A DNA stretch of 64,000 bases, from the NCBI RefSeq assembly GCF_000019845.1, contig NC_010581.1, forward strand, positions 1,865,501 through 1,929,500, read 5' to 3'. The stretch is from Beijerinckia indica subsp. indica ATCC 9039. Its GTDB lineage: Bacteria > Pseudomonadota > Alphaproteobacteria > Rhizobiales > Beijerinckiaceae. The notes beneath the pieces were generated by a model that had not been told where the DNA came from, did no database searches, and saw only the letters and a list, made by a program, of their open reading frames with translations. Positions 38,682-48,044 of the stretch are shown here, in pieces. The stretch's first letter is position 1. Every line of letters begins with the position of its first letter. A program made the position numbers and the translations under genes.

Positions 38682-39047
38682 ATGAGCACGACTGCGGAAC
38701 CAACAGTTGAAACAAACGCTCTTTCCGTTTTGGGAGACGCACTGGAATCCGCCGCGGTATCGCTTGGAGAAGCGGCAACGGATGCGCGCGAATCGGCCAA
38801 AATCGCAGCCAAGAAAGTACGCGGGACCCTCTCGGCTGGTGTTTACAAAGCCGCCTATGGCGTATCCTTTGGTGTCGTATTCAGCGCCGTTTTTCTGACC
38901 GAATTACTGCCTGAGGACAGTGTCCTTCGCCGTGGCCTCGTCGATGGCGCCAAGGATGGCCTGGAAGTCGCCTTGAGCCGGACACACGAAGCTTCTGCGG
39001 CGGAAGAGGAAACGGTGGAAGACGAAGAAGATCTGGAACAAGAGTAA
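38682..39047 (+). CDS. Small membrane protein of unknown function
   Basis: A 121-residue protein with strong AAGGAG nine bases before ATG 38682. The N-terminal half is an alanine-rich amphipathic helix (ESAAVSLGEAATDARESAKIAAKK). One hydrophobic segment follows (VYKAAYGVSFGVVFSAVFLTELLP, about residues 54-76), and the tail is strongly acidic (EEETVEDEEDLEQE). I do not recognise the family. It could be a membrane-anchored helical protein or a stress-related protein. It is preceded by a terminator-like hairpin, so its expression may be attenuated. Confidence 0.75.
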   Translation: MSTTAEPTVETNALSVLGDALESAAVSLGEAATDARESAKIAAKKVRGTLSAGVYKAAYGVSFGVVFSAVFLTELLPEDSVLRRGLVDGAKDGLEVALSRTHEASAAEEETVEDEEDLEQE

Positions 39048-39437
39048 TATCGCTCCGATCCCGCTCGCATGATTGAGTGGATAAGGCAACGGTGACAGGT
39101 CTGCTCGCTGATGGAAAATCGTCATTTGCGGCTTATTCCTGTCATCATTCCTACCGCGCACCATGGCTTCTTAAGCTCCTCGATTGGCAAAAGATTATTG
39201 AGCTGATCTCAAGGCCATCCCGAGGGGTGGAAAGGCCTTGTCAATTTTGACAAACCTCGGGGATAGACCCCTCCTCTCGTGAAGTTTCATCAGTCGATTG
39301 ATCCCAGCACGCTGCTCGTGGTAGCAGACTTGCCAAGCATGGCATTTCTGCTTTCACGATTGAAGAGATGAGGGTGTTCCAAGGCTGGTGGCGTCGAGGG
39401 AAACCAAGGCCGACCGCATTCCTTCCTTACTCTTTAT
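39048..39437. other. Gap before the DnaJ gene
   Basis: About 390 bases. No gene or recognisable element was seen. Confidence 0.4.
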
Positions 39438-40073
39438 ATGGACAATGAAGCGATCCGTCGCTTTACATGCTCGAAGTCTCAGGGACTGCCACACTCCTAT
39501 GTTGTCGCTCACCAAATGAATGGGGAGAAAAACTTCGTGAGGCCGAGCAAAGAGATACTGCAGAAGTTTGTTTCCAATATAAGAGTTCAGCCTGAATATA
39601 TTGCGGTCATGGTCTCCGCCGTGGTGGGTTATGTTTCTCTTTCTGTCGCAAAAGAAATAAAAGCCAGATACGACACTAAAAAGAAACTAAATAATACCTC
39701 AAGAAAACATCAAGAAGAGACCGCACAGAAAGCTTTTTCCACGGCAGATAAACCGGAGTGGTTCAAAGTTCTCGAGGTTCCTTCTACCGCTTCCATTGAT
39801 GAAATAAAGATCGCCTATCGCAAGAAAATCTTTGAATATCATCCAGATCGAGTGGCCTCTCTGGTTCAAGACTTCAAAGATATTGCAGAGCAGAAATCAC
39901 GGCTTATCAATGAAGCCTATCAAGTGGCGCTGCGCCTGAAGAGCCGCGAGGCCATGCTCAACTTGTCTGCCCCTCATTGGGCGCCCAATCAAGCCAGGGT
40001 TTCAGAGCCTTTCCAGCCCACTCCGAGGCAGCCAAGGGCGAAAGGCGCTAAGGTCAAGGTACGGGTTCCTTAA
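39438..40073 (+). CDS. DnaJ-domain protein with N-terminal membrane segment
   Basis: A 211-residue protein with a hydrophobic stretch near residues 52-75 (EYIAVMVSAVVGYVSLSVA) and a J-domain at roughly 108-175. The J-domain runs from PEWFKVLEVPSTASIDEIK through IAYRKKIFEYHPDRV, with the HPD triad intact. The short C-terminal tail is basic. It lacks the Gly/Phe and zinc-finger regions of DnaJ proper, so it should be a DnaK co-chaperone with a narrow role. The start is uncertain; ATG 39438 or the later ATG at 39516 are possible. AT-richer codon use than its neighbours suggests acquisition. Confidence 0.8.
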   Translation: MDNEAIRRFTCSKSQGLPHSYVVAHQMNGEKNFVRPSKEILQKFVSNIRVQPEYIAVMVSAVVGYVSLSVAKEIKARYDTKKKLNNTSRKHQEETAQKAFSTADKPEWFKVLEVPSTASIDEIKIAYRKKIFEYHPDRVASLVQDFKDIAEQKSRLINEAYQVALRLKSREAMLNLSAPHWAPNQARVSEPFQPTPRQPRAKGAKVKVRVP

Positions 40074-40589
40074 AAAACCTCTTCCCATAATCAGAAAGAT
40101 ATAGCATAAACTTTCGAACGGAATTCCTTTCGAGAGCGCGGTGATGCGCGTTCGAACCGAACGCTGGCACCTTTAGCGTGGACCTTAACCCCATTCACCG
40201 CGTTGTCACGCAAGAAGCGCATCATGCGCTGAGCCTTGTGGGATAAGATCGTTTGACAGGGAATAAGCGCTGCGTTATAGCTCTATGGAATATCCACTAT
40301 TTTTATAAACTTAGTGGATAAAGAGCATAAGGAGGCTTTTCCAAACTCGTCGCCATTGATCGTGTCATTGTCATGAAACATTTCCGACTATGGCGTGTAT
40401 TTGCGGGATGGCCAAAATATTCCAGGGCGGATGATTTTTTCTGCTTCAGGCATGCACCGACAAAAAACTGAAATGTATGTCGATTAGGACCAATTCGTAC
40501 CCTTCTAAGCAAGCAAAAGTCTCAATTGAGTGGCCACGTTGTCTCGCCAAGCTCGCAATTGAGAAGGGAAACGAAAGAGGAATGCTGTA
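40074..40589. other. Gap with an inverted repeat near 40292
   Basis: About 515 bases without a gene. An 8-bp inverted repeat ATCCACTA/TAGTGGAT with a 12-base AT-rich spacer lies at 40292-40319. It could be an operator. Nothing else is visible. Confidence 0.45.
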
Positions 40590-41531
40590 GTGGTCGAACC
40601 AACAAGCACTGTTCTCTCCTCGAATGCGAATATCCAGGGTCCTTCCGTTCGCGCTTCACAGGTCCTGCGTGAGATTCTGTCGAAAAATCCAAAAGTCGAA
40701 CACTTTTCCGTCAAACATATTCTCGATTCCATCGGACATGCGCCGAACGGCACATCCTTGATGTTTTTTTCCATGCCTGGGATCGTTCCCATGCCCGGAA
40801 CCTCCGACTTGGCCGGAGTGCCCGCCGGTATGATCGCCGGACAAATGATTGCTGGCAAAAGCGAATTCAAGCTTCCGAAATTCATTCTCGAGAAATCGGT
40901 GCCACGCCGCTCGCTCGCGGTCATCATTCACATCATTCTCCCGTTTCTCGAAAAAGCGGAAATGGCTACAAAGCCGCGTTTGATCTGGGCGAACCATCCG
41001 GCTGCACAACGCATTCTCGGCGTTTTGCTCTTTCTGCTGGCACTGGCCATTGCCTTTCCGATGTTCGGTTTCAATCTGCAGCATGCAGCGGCGATCTTCA
41101 CCATTTCCCTGGGAATGGTTGAAAATGATGGGCTTGTCATTTTGATCGGCGTCATCGCCGGTATTGCGTCACTGGTCCTGTTCTTCAGCAGTTTTTCCTG
41201 CAAGGCCTTGCGGAAGAAGACGCTGGACATCATGAAGACCTTATCCGCGAAATTCAGCTTCGACTGGATGGGGATGATCCTCAAGAAACTTGGGAGCATC
41301 CTGATCAATGTCTTATCCTCCGAGTGGACGCGTCTGCTCTCATGGTGGAATCCCGAAGCGCCCGCGCGTCGCACCGCAAGTAAAAAGGCGCAACAAACTT
41401 CGAAGCAAAAGCTTCAAAAACGAAGCGCTATTGCGCATAATCGTAAACGCGCCGATCGTTCTGTCCTTCGCGCAAAGACCAAATCCGTCAGGCCATCGCC
41501 GTCACAGGCGCGAGCCGCTATAGTGATGTAG
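40590..41531 (+). CDS. exoD: ExoD family protein
   Basis: Membrane protein of the ExoD family, linked in rhizobia to exopolysaccharide synthesis and alkaline tolerance. The core (residues 18-200) shows the family's pattern: LSKNPKVEHFSVKHILDSIG, SLMFFSMPGIVPMPGTSDLAGVPAG, RSLAVIIHIILPFLEKAE and several hydrophobic helices. The last 70 residues are lysine- and arginine-rich (SKKAQQTSKQKLQKRSA...), beyond the usual domain. GTG 40590 has GAGG nine bases upstream. The next gene starts two bases after its stop, so they are likely coupled. Confidence 0.88.
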   Translation: MVEPTSTVLSSNANIQGPSVRASQVLREILSKNPKVEHFSVKHILDSIGHAPNGTSLMFFSMPGIVPMPGTSDLAGVPAGMIAGQMIAGKSEFKLPKFILEKSVPRRSLAVIIHIILPFLEKAEMATKPRLIWANHPAAQRILGVLLFLLALAIAFPMFGFNLQHAAAIFTISLGMVENDGLVILIGVIAGIASLVLFFSSFSCKALRKKTLDIMKTLSAKFSFDWMGMILKKLGSILINVLSSEWTRLLSWWNPEAPARRTASKKAQQTSKQKLQKRSAIAHNRKRADRSVLRAKTKSVRPSPSQARAAIVM

Positions 41532-41533
41532 AG

Positions 41534-41863
41534 ATGAAGAAAATAAAAATCTTTGAGTTCGCTATTGATAACCCCTTGACGGAAGAAAAGCGCAAGGTGG
41601 TGGAAGAAAAAATAGAGGAAAATGCCCAGCAATCCTCGACCACCGTTTCCTATCTTTGGAAGGAAAACGAGGAAACCCTCCATATTACGGTCGATCCAGT
41701 CCTTATCGAGGTGAAATTTCTGGAGAAGATCGTCGAGCTTTACGCGGAAGCGCCTTTATGGGCACGGCTGCTCTTGACCGATAAGAAGAAAAATGAGCTC
41801 CGCCAAGAGGTCGAAGCCTTACTGCACAAGGCAGAATTCATCACAGCCAAAAAGGCCGAATGA
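41534..41863 (+). CDS. Small hypothetical protein coupled to exoD
   Basis: A 109-residue acidic protein starting two bases after the exoD stop. The pattern of alternating strands and a helix (SYLWKENEETLHITVD, then LIEVKFLEKIVELYAEAP...LTDKKKNELRQEVEALLHKA) loosely recalls the polyhydroxyalkanoic acid system protein family (PF09650), but this is a weak guess. There is no signal peptide or membrane segment. The function is unknown; the position suggests a partner of ExoD. Confidence 0.7.
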   Translation: MKKIKIFEFAIDNPLTEEKRKVVEEKIEENAQQSSTTVSYLWKENEETLHITVDPVLIEVKFLEKIVELYAEAPLWARLLLTDKKKNELRQEVEALLHKAEFITAKKAE

Positions 41864-41949
41864 CACCGAATTGTTGCCTTCGCTTCTCTTAAAGCGAGGG
41901 CGTCCGGCGGAAGGCGCAAGCCCGCCCGCCAGAACATATTCGCCCCACC

Positions 41950-43767
41950 TCAAACGAGATAATAAGCGAGCTGAGTTCCCTTGAACTCGATCCAATCCGA
42001 GGATCCAGCCTTCTTCGCGTCGCGGGCAGCCAACGCATAAGCGTTTCTGATCGCTCGAAGCGTCGCGGAATAATCTTCCGCTTCCTCTGGGAAAATAAAA
42101 TCCGTCCCCAATCGCTCGGCAATTCCGATTTGTTGAAGCGCGTTGAACAAATCCGGACGTATGCCCGCTAGCAAGACGGTCAGGTTCTCGCGTTTCGCAT
42201 CCTTCAAGAATGTATCCAACACTTCGAGCGCGACGACATCTGGGTTACGCACACGCTTCAGGCGCAGGACGATATATTTGATGTTCTGTTTCCACGCCTG
42301 ATGCAAAGCCTTTTCGAGATAACGTTCGAGATCGGGGGCTGCTCCAAAGAATAATTCGCCTTCGATATCGTAAATAAGCACGCCCTGGCTTGGCGGATCG
42401 GTTTCGATTCGCGCGCGCACGACGCGTTCCGGCGTCACAATCAATTCGGCCGCTTTGAGTTTGGAGGCCCGTGTCAGATACCAGGCGATCGACACCGCTG
42501 ATCCGATGAGAATGGCGAATTCGATGCTGATCGCGATCGCGGAAAAGGCTGTTGCGATCAATAGGATCGCATCATAGCGTGAGCCCCGCAAAGTATAGCG
42601 TAAACGTTCGATATCAATCAGCCGTGCCGCGGAGACGACGAGCAGGCCAGCAAGCGCAGCCTTGGGAATATAGGCCGTCAAGGGCGCGAAGATCATCACG
42701 GTGAGGGCGACGACGAGCGCGGTATAAAGGCCTGAAAACCGCGTCATTGCGCCCGCCTGATAATTGATCGCCGTGCGCGATAGAGACCCAGCCCCCGGCA
42801 TGCACCGGAAGAATCCCCCGACGAGATTGCCGATTCCCTCGGCCAAACACTGACGATTATAATCAAGCTGCTGGCGCGATTTATGAGCGATCGCCTTGGC
42901 GATCGCCAGAGCTTCAAGCAAGCCGAGAATAGCGATCGCGGTCGCGCTAAAGCTCATGTCGAGCGCCCATTGGAGCCGCACTTCCGGAATATGGGGTCCG
43001 GGAAGGCTCGAAGGAACCGTCTCGATCAGCGGAATAGCGGGCTTGCCGCCCGGTGGCGTGATCGACCAGCCCGCGAAATAAGCCACGAGCGAGACGATAA
43101 TCAGCACGAAAAACATATCGAGCTGAGGCAATCTCAAATATTTCACCAAGCGGCGCGAAAGCAGCGCCAGCACAATGGCCAAACCACTGATCGTCATCGC
43201 ATGGTAATTATATGGCGCCGGTTGCGTCAGAGTCAGAAAGAGACGTTCGAGGACATGCTGATGACCTGAACCTTGCGCCTTGACGCCAAGCGCGTTGGCG
43301 ACTTGGCCGATGATTGTCAAGGTCGCAGCGCCAGTGATGAAACCGATGATCACGGATTCCGAAATATAACGGGTAATATCGCCGAGCTTGGTCACGCCGA
43401 TAAAGATCTGCACCACGCCGATCATGATCGCGAGGAGAAACATCGCTTCATAGGAATCGAGTTTGACCTCGGGTTCGAAAATAGCGAGGGCGCTGAAGAC
43501 GACAAGCGAAACGGCGCCCGTTGGGCCATTGATCAAATGTCTCGAGGAGCCGAAAAGCGCCGCCACTGCGGTAAAGACTATTGCCGTGTAAAGACCGAAA
43601 CGCGGATCCACACCGGCTATCAGCGCATAGGCCATGCTTTGCGGCAGTGAAATCGCGGCGACGGTGACGCCAGCGAGGACATCCGCGCGAAAAATTCTCA
43701 GCCTATCCAAACTGAACCAGTTCGTATCAATAGCTGGTGGAGAAGGCGAAAGGGCCGCGTCTGTCAT
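41950..43767 (-). CDS. SulP-family anion permease with STAS domain
   Basis: Inner-membrane carrier of 605 residues with about 12-14 helices and a C-terminal cytosolic STAS domain (about 440-580, with IYDIEGELFFGAA and YIVLRLKRVRNPDVVALEVLD). The family signature begins LAGVTVAAISLPQSMAYALIAGVDPRFGLY. Members carry sulfate, bicarbonate or, in the MOT1 branch, molybdate; the substrate cannot be told from sequence alone. It lies 148 bases downstream of the sulfate-binding protein gene on the same strand and may be co-transcribed, an unusual pairing because Sbp normally serves an ABC transporter. Confidence 0.92.
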   Translation of the reverse strand: MTDAALSPSPPAIDTNWFSLDRLRIFRADVLAGVTVAAISLPQSMAYALIAGVDPRFGLYTAIVFTAVAALFGSSRHLINGPTGAVSLVVFSALAIFEPEVKLDSYEAMFLLAIMIGVVQIFIGVTKLGDITRYISESVIIGFITGAATLTIIGQVANALGVKAQGSGHQHVLERLFLTLTQPAPYNYHAMTISGLAIVLALLSRRLVKYLRLPQLDMFFVLIIVSLVAYFAGWSITPPGGKPAIPLIETVPSSLPGPHIPEVRLQWALDMSFSATAIAILGLLEALAIAKAIAHKSRQQLDYNRQCLAEGIGNLVGGFFRCMPGAGSLSRTAINYQAGAMTRFSGLYTALVVALTVMIFAPLTAYIPKAALAGLLVVSAARLIDIERLRYTLRGSRYDAILLIATAFSAIAISIEFAILIGSAVSIAWYLTRASKLKAAELIVTPERVVRARIETDPPSQGVLIYDIEGELFFGAAPDLERYLEKALHQAWKQNIKYIVLRLKRVRNPDVVALEVLDTFLKDAKRENLTVLLAGIRPDLFNALQQIGIAERLGTDFIFPEEAEDYSATLRAIRNAYALAARDAKKAGSSDWIEFKGTQLAYYLV

Positions 43768-43914
43768 GTTTTTTCCTTGAAATGGCGGCTCTCTCTGAAC
43801 TGAGACGAGCGAAAGCCGCGCGGAAAATTCTCAAAGGCAATATTCAAAGTCGTTGCCGTAGCTTCCGCGCCTACACGCGAGAGACGAAAACATTGGCGAC
43901 GCCGGGATAACGCA

Positions 43915-44946
43915 TCAATTTGTGCGAGGCTTGGGAACATAGATCGTGTCGATAATGCCGTTTTCCGCGAAGAACTTCTGCTGAGCATCGGCCCAGTCCC
44001 GCGCGATGGCAGTAATCGGAAAAAGGTTGATGTCAGGCAGACGATCCGCGTGTTTCGCCAATATGTCGGGGTTGGACGGCCGATAGCCGTTGCGCGCGAT
44101 GATTTCCTGAGCCTCATCACTAAACAGGAATTCCAGATAGGCGCGGGCTATTTTCTCGGTGCCATGTTTGCTGACATTGCTATCAACCCAAGCAACAGTC
44201 GGTTCGATACGCAAGCTGGTCGGCGGATAGACAATCTCGACAGCGCCCTGCGATTGTTCGATTTCGCGCAGGCCTTCATTTTCCCAGGCGAGATGAACAT
44301 CACCGATCTTTTCGATCGCAAAGGCGACCCCGGCCGAGCGCGCCGCCGGATCGAGGAAAGGGGCGTGATCGTAAAGCGCCTTCAGAAAGTCGCGCGCTTC
44401 CTTCTCGCTGCCACCGCGTGTGACGACCGCGCCCCAGGCGGCGAGCGCCGCCGCTTTTCCATTGCCGGAGGTTTTAGGATCGGGAACAATGACATCGATC
44501 CCAGACTTCAACAGGTCCGGCCAGTCGTGAATGGCATGGGGATTTCCCTTGCGCACCACGAAGACGATTGTCGAAACATAGGGCTGGGACGCATGTGGCA
44601 GACGCTGGTCCCATCCATCAGCGAGCAGCCCCCGCTTGTGCAGCCCTTCGACATCGGACGGCAGGCCCAATGTGACGACATCGGCCTGGAGTTCACCCGT
44701 GGCGACCAGACGCGCCTGATAGGACGAGCCGCCATGCGATTGCTTGATCCCAACGCTCGACCCGGTCTCGGCCTCATATTTCTCGACAAAACGCGGATTG
44801 ATATCGCGATAAAGTTCGCGCGTTGGATCATAGGAAACGTTCAATAAATAATGGGCGGCGCCCCCTTCGCTGTTCTTGGTGATGAGCAGAGCAAGAGCTA
44901 TGGCGACCCCCGCCACCGCGCCAATATTGATGATGGAAATCCGCAT
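43915..44946 (-). CDS. Orphan sulfate-type ABC periplasmic binding protein
   Basis: Exported solute-binding protein of the Sbp/CysP family, about 343 residues. ATG 44946 has GAGG six bases upstream and starts a signal-anchor segment (VAGVAIALALLITKNSEGG). The mature protein opens LLNVSYDPTRELYRDINPRF, the family signature. The anion-binding residues lie in HGGSSYQA, LGLPSDVEGL, PDPKTSGNGKAAALAAWGA and DVHLAWENEG. No cysT/W/A transporter genes are nearby; the only transport gene is the SulP permease downstream. It shares a promoter-like sequence with the pseudo-ATPase gene upstream. It may bind sulfate or a related oxyanion. Confidence 0.93.
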   Translation of the reverse strand: MRISIINIGAVAGVAIALALLITKNSEGGAAHYLLNVSYDPTRELYRDINPRFVEKYEAETGSSVGIKQSHGGSSYQARLVATGELQADVVTLGLPSDVEGLHKRGLLADGWDQRLPHASQPYVSTIVFVVRKGNPHAIHDWPDLLKSGIDVIVPDPKTSGNGKAAALAAWGAVVTRGGSEKEARDFLKALYDHAPFLDPAARSAGVAFAIEKIGDVHLAWENEGLREIEQSQGAVEIVYPPTSLRIEPTVAWVDSNVSKHGTEKIARAYLEFLFSDEAQEIIARNGYRPSNPDILAKHADRLPDINLFPITAIARDWADAQQKFFAENGIIDTIYVPKPRTN

Positions 44947-44979
44947 CGCTGCCCTCGACATCACGCCCTAGCTTAATTG

Positions 44980-45034
44980 ATTAAATATATAGAAAGAATG
45001 TATTTATGAGCGTGTCAAGAGTGTCATGGAGATG
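44980..45034 (-). promoter_or_regulatory. Promoter/operator upstream of sbp, copy A
   Basis: On the minus strand the sequence reads CATGACACTCTTGACA, then 19 bases, then TCTATA in a 16-base block TTTCTATATATTTAAT. The first block (45013-45028 on the plus strand as tgtcaagagtgtcatg) is identical to that upstream of the pseudo-ATPase gene at 47912, and the second differs in one base. The TTGACA and TCTATA hexamers look like -35 and -10 elements. The start ATG is 42 bases from the -10. Confidence 0.72.
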
Positions 45035-45134
45035 TTTTAATTTCATGCAAAAAAGAATGTTTTTGGGCTGCGAAAACTAGATTTTATCCATTTTCTTCAA
45101 AGAGATCATGCAAACAGCCAACGTGGAGTAGGAT

Positions 45135-47912
45135 CTAAATCCCCTCCCCCGAGGAATCGGGTTCCACGATTGCGTTGAGGTCGCGGTAATCGATCAATCT
45201 TTCTTCGCCTTTGATATCCCCTGAGATTTGCGCGATCGGCTGATCACTTTCCATATGAATGGAAGAAAGGAGCGTCGTGCGTCGCTTTTCCAAGCGCGAC
45301 ACCAGATCATGAAGCCGTTTCCAATGGCGGATGAAGATAATGCCAGTGGCAGCATGGGAAACCAGGCCGGATTCAAGGCTGCCGAAACCCGCAGCAAATC
45401 CCCCTGCGGCTCCAATGAGATTGGCGGCATAGACCATGCGATAATCGGCCTCGATCCGCGAGCGATGAGCGCGGCCGATGCTCCTGAGGGGAACTAGACC
45501 CGCCAATCCCGGCTGCAATAGGGTAATATCCGCCGCATCTGACGCGATGGTTGCGAGCCCGCCAACGGAAATACTGACGGCGCTGATTTTGATCAGAGAA
45601 AGCGACCCAGGCGCTGCACCGTCGCCGACCCAAACGATCCGATGACCCAGCCTCTCGAGCGTGCGGATTTTCCCCGCATGGTCTAGATTACCGAACACTG
45701 TCGAAATCCCGACTCTTTCCGCCCTTTCCTGTGCCTCTTCCTGAGGCCGGCTGGAAATATGAATGAAACGCGTGCGTTTATTGTGTGCCTTGAGAGCGGT
45801 TATGACGTCTCGTGCCTCGAGTTTGCCTTGCCGCCTCAAGATCACGACACCGAGTATGACGCCATCGCGCAAAACAAAGGCCGGACGCAAGGGCTCCTGA
45901 TGCGCGAAATCTCTGCGCGTTCCCTCGTCTCCCTCTCGTCCATACTTGTCATGATCATCCAGCGCCTCGGCGAAAGCCGCGAGCCTGTCTTTCACCTCAC
46001 GTGGAACAGGAAGGTCTCTGGCTTCGATATAGGCCGGCGCCGCGATCTCGATGAGGTGGGCATGACCATCGAGATAGCGGACGACACCCGCATGGCGGGT
46101 CCGTTCGCTGACGGCCGGGATCGGCGCATCGCGTCGACCGGCTTCGGCAAAGAGCGCAATGGTCCGTTCATTCTGTGTGACGGGAAAGGCCGCAGCAGTA
46201 TAACCAAGAATGACATCCTCGGAGAGGCCAGCGACGGCAATGACCGCCGCGACCTCGATTTGTCTACGCTCCAAATCGCAGTCATCATCAAAGACATAAG
46301 TATCGGTCGCAGCGAGCCGGTCGAGCGCGGCCGGATCACGAAAATAAATGCCGCGGCTCAATCCATCGGCGAGATTATGCAGCGCGCCTAATTGCGCCGT
46401 CATCTGTGGCGCTGTCAGATAATCAGGACGGATGAGAGCTTGCGAAGGGCGCATCAGGCCAGTCACCGCAAGATTGATCGCCGCGGCCGCAAGCGCTGGC
46501 GTGGCATTACGATTGGCGATCCGTTGCGCATCGGCCGAGGACGGCAGGAAGTCGATCTGTGTATGCGGTAACCGCGCTCCGATAGATCCAGCAGCCGTGT
46601 TCTCACCAATTTTCTCAACGCGCACTATCAGGGAGCCACCGCGAATGATGCTGGCGGCATAGACCGGGTCGCCAGGGATCTTATCGATAGCGCCGACCGC
46701 GCCGGACAGAAATTCCTCGTCCACGGCCGCGAAACCAGCAGTGACAATGCCATCAACCGGGATGACCTCGCCCTCTCGCACAAGAATGCGATCACCAGCA
46801 GCGAGAGAATCAACATCGACGGAGATCTCCAAGCCATCGCCGTGAAGGAGACGCGCCTTAGCCGCACGCCGACGATGGATCGCAAAAAGGCGCCGCTGGG
46901 CGCGTTTGGCCGTCCCGTAGCCGAGATGTTTCCAGACTTGCATCAACACGGCCATGACGGACGAGGCGAAGGGCATCCCGCCAATCAACATGAAAACCAA
47001 GCCCGCCGAATAGAGCGCCGGGAGCCCGATCCTGAAATGCGCGATCTGTTTCGTGGCATTGATCACATTGGGGGCGCCATAAAGAGCGACACCCAGAACG
47101 GCGATAGGTTTGACCGCCGGAACAAGATATTGCCCGGTGTAGGAAAGCGCCAGCAAGCCGCCGGAGGCCACCAATCTTTTGCTGGACGGTGGCCCTTCCA
47201 AGCCGTTTAACAAACGCGGCCAGGATTTTTCAAGCTGCCGCACCAGCAGATCCAAATCGATTGTATGCGGATCAAAACGGATCGAAACGCTCGCGGTCAG
47301 AATATTCGTTCTATAAGCCTCGACGCCGAGGATCGCGGCAAGCTCCTCTTCCAGGCGATAGGCGATGTCCTTGCGATTGAACAGAACCGGATGAGCGAGG
47401 CAGATTGCTCCATTACCCTGCCGACGACGGATACGCCAACTGGATAAGGATGAGCCGACACGATAGATCCGGATGGGCCCGATAGAATGTTCAGGGAGAT
47501 AAAGCGCGTCGATCCCAAGAGGCACAGAACTGGCGGCTGCTATCGTGTGCCCTACGGATGAATGTGCCGTGTCGGCTCCGTGCAAAGCGCGACCGAGCTT
47601 GCGCCAGATGCCGGCTTTATCGGCTGACCTCTTGTAACGCAGCCGTCCAAAGGCATCCCGCCGTTGGATTTCAACCTCATTGACTTCTTCAACGCTGAAG
47701 ACGCGCGCAAGAAATTCCCGAATAAGAGAGTCGGGCGAATCCGCGAAAAGAGTTTTGCTCCAGATTGAAAGGTCCTGCCTGCCGGGTACGATGCGCACGA
47801 GAGGCTGTGCGCGAGTAGCGCTTGCCGCATCGAGCACCCATGGCTCGGCATTCAAAAAAACTCCGCGATCGGCTCCATCTTTTTTTGTGGCCTTTGAAAA
47901 GATCTTATTCAT
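45135..47912 (-). CDS. P1B-type ATPase-like pseudoenzyme 1
   Basis: A 925-residue membrane protein with the P1B heavy-metal ATPase order but destroyed catalytic motifs. The actuator domain is clear (residues 355-440), yet TGES is replaced by SGAV at 403-406. The phosphorylation motif DKTGT is DDDCD (542-546), so the aspartate remains but its context does not. GDGxND is GDGAAP (763-768). The CPC metal motif is missing (MRPSQALIRP). Two degenerate HMA-like domains (about 35-95 and 180-235) precede the core. The family should not hydrolyse ATP in the normal way. A closely collinear paralogue lies at 50996. Its promoter matches that of sbp. Confidence 0.82.
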   Translation of the reverse strand: MNKIFSKATKKDGADRGVFLNAEPWVLDAASATRAQPLVRIVPGRQDLSIWSKTLFADSPDSLIREFLARVFSVEEVNEVEIQRRDAFGRLRYKRSADKAGIWRKLGRALHGADTAHSSVGHTIAAASSVPLGIDALYLPEHSIGPIRIYRVGSSLSSWRIRRRQGNGAICLAHPVLFNRKDIAYRLEEELAAILGVEAYRTNILTASVSIRFDPHTIDLDLLVRQLEKSWPRLLNGLEGPPSSKRLVASGGLLALSYTGQYLVPAVKPIAVLGVALYGAPNVINATKQIAHFRIGLPALYSAGLVFMLIGGMPFASSVMAVLMQVWKHLGYGTAKRAQRRLFAIHRRRAAKARLLHGDGLEISVDVDSLAAGDRILVREGEVIPVDGIVTAGFAAVDEEFLSGAVGAIDKIPGDPVYAASIIRGGSLIVRVEKIGENTAAGSIGARLPHTQIDFLPSSADAQRIANRNATPALAAAAINLAVTGLMRPSQALIRPDYLTAPQMTAQLGALHNLADGLSRGIYFRDPAALDRLAATDTYVFDDDCDLERRQIEVAAVIAVAGLSEDVILGYTAAAFPVTQNERTIALFAEAGRRDAPIPAVSERTRHAGVVRYLDGHAHLIEIAAPAYIEARDLPVPREVKDRLAAFAEALDDHDKYGREGDEGTRRDFAHQEPLRPAFVLRDGVILGVVILRRQGKLEARDVITALKAHNKRTRFIHISSRPQEEAQERAERVGISTVFGNLDHAGKIRTLERLGHRIVWVGDGAAPGSLSLIKISAVSISVGGLATIASDAADITLLQPGLAGLVPLRSIGRAHRSRIEADYRMVYAANLIGAAGGFAAGFGSLESGLVSHAATGIIFIRHWKRLHDLVSRLEKRRTTLLSSIHMESDQPIAQISGDIKGEERLIDYRDLNAIVEPDSSGEGI

Positions 47913-48044
47913 TGCCGTGACGCGCCGCGCGTTACATCAGAAGAACTCTTAATCGATGAAATTCGCATCGCCGCCCTCTAGCTCGGCAGGCCTATCATCC
48001 AGTACCGCTACAACCGTGCCTGGACGCATCAGCATATAAATATA

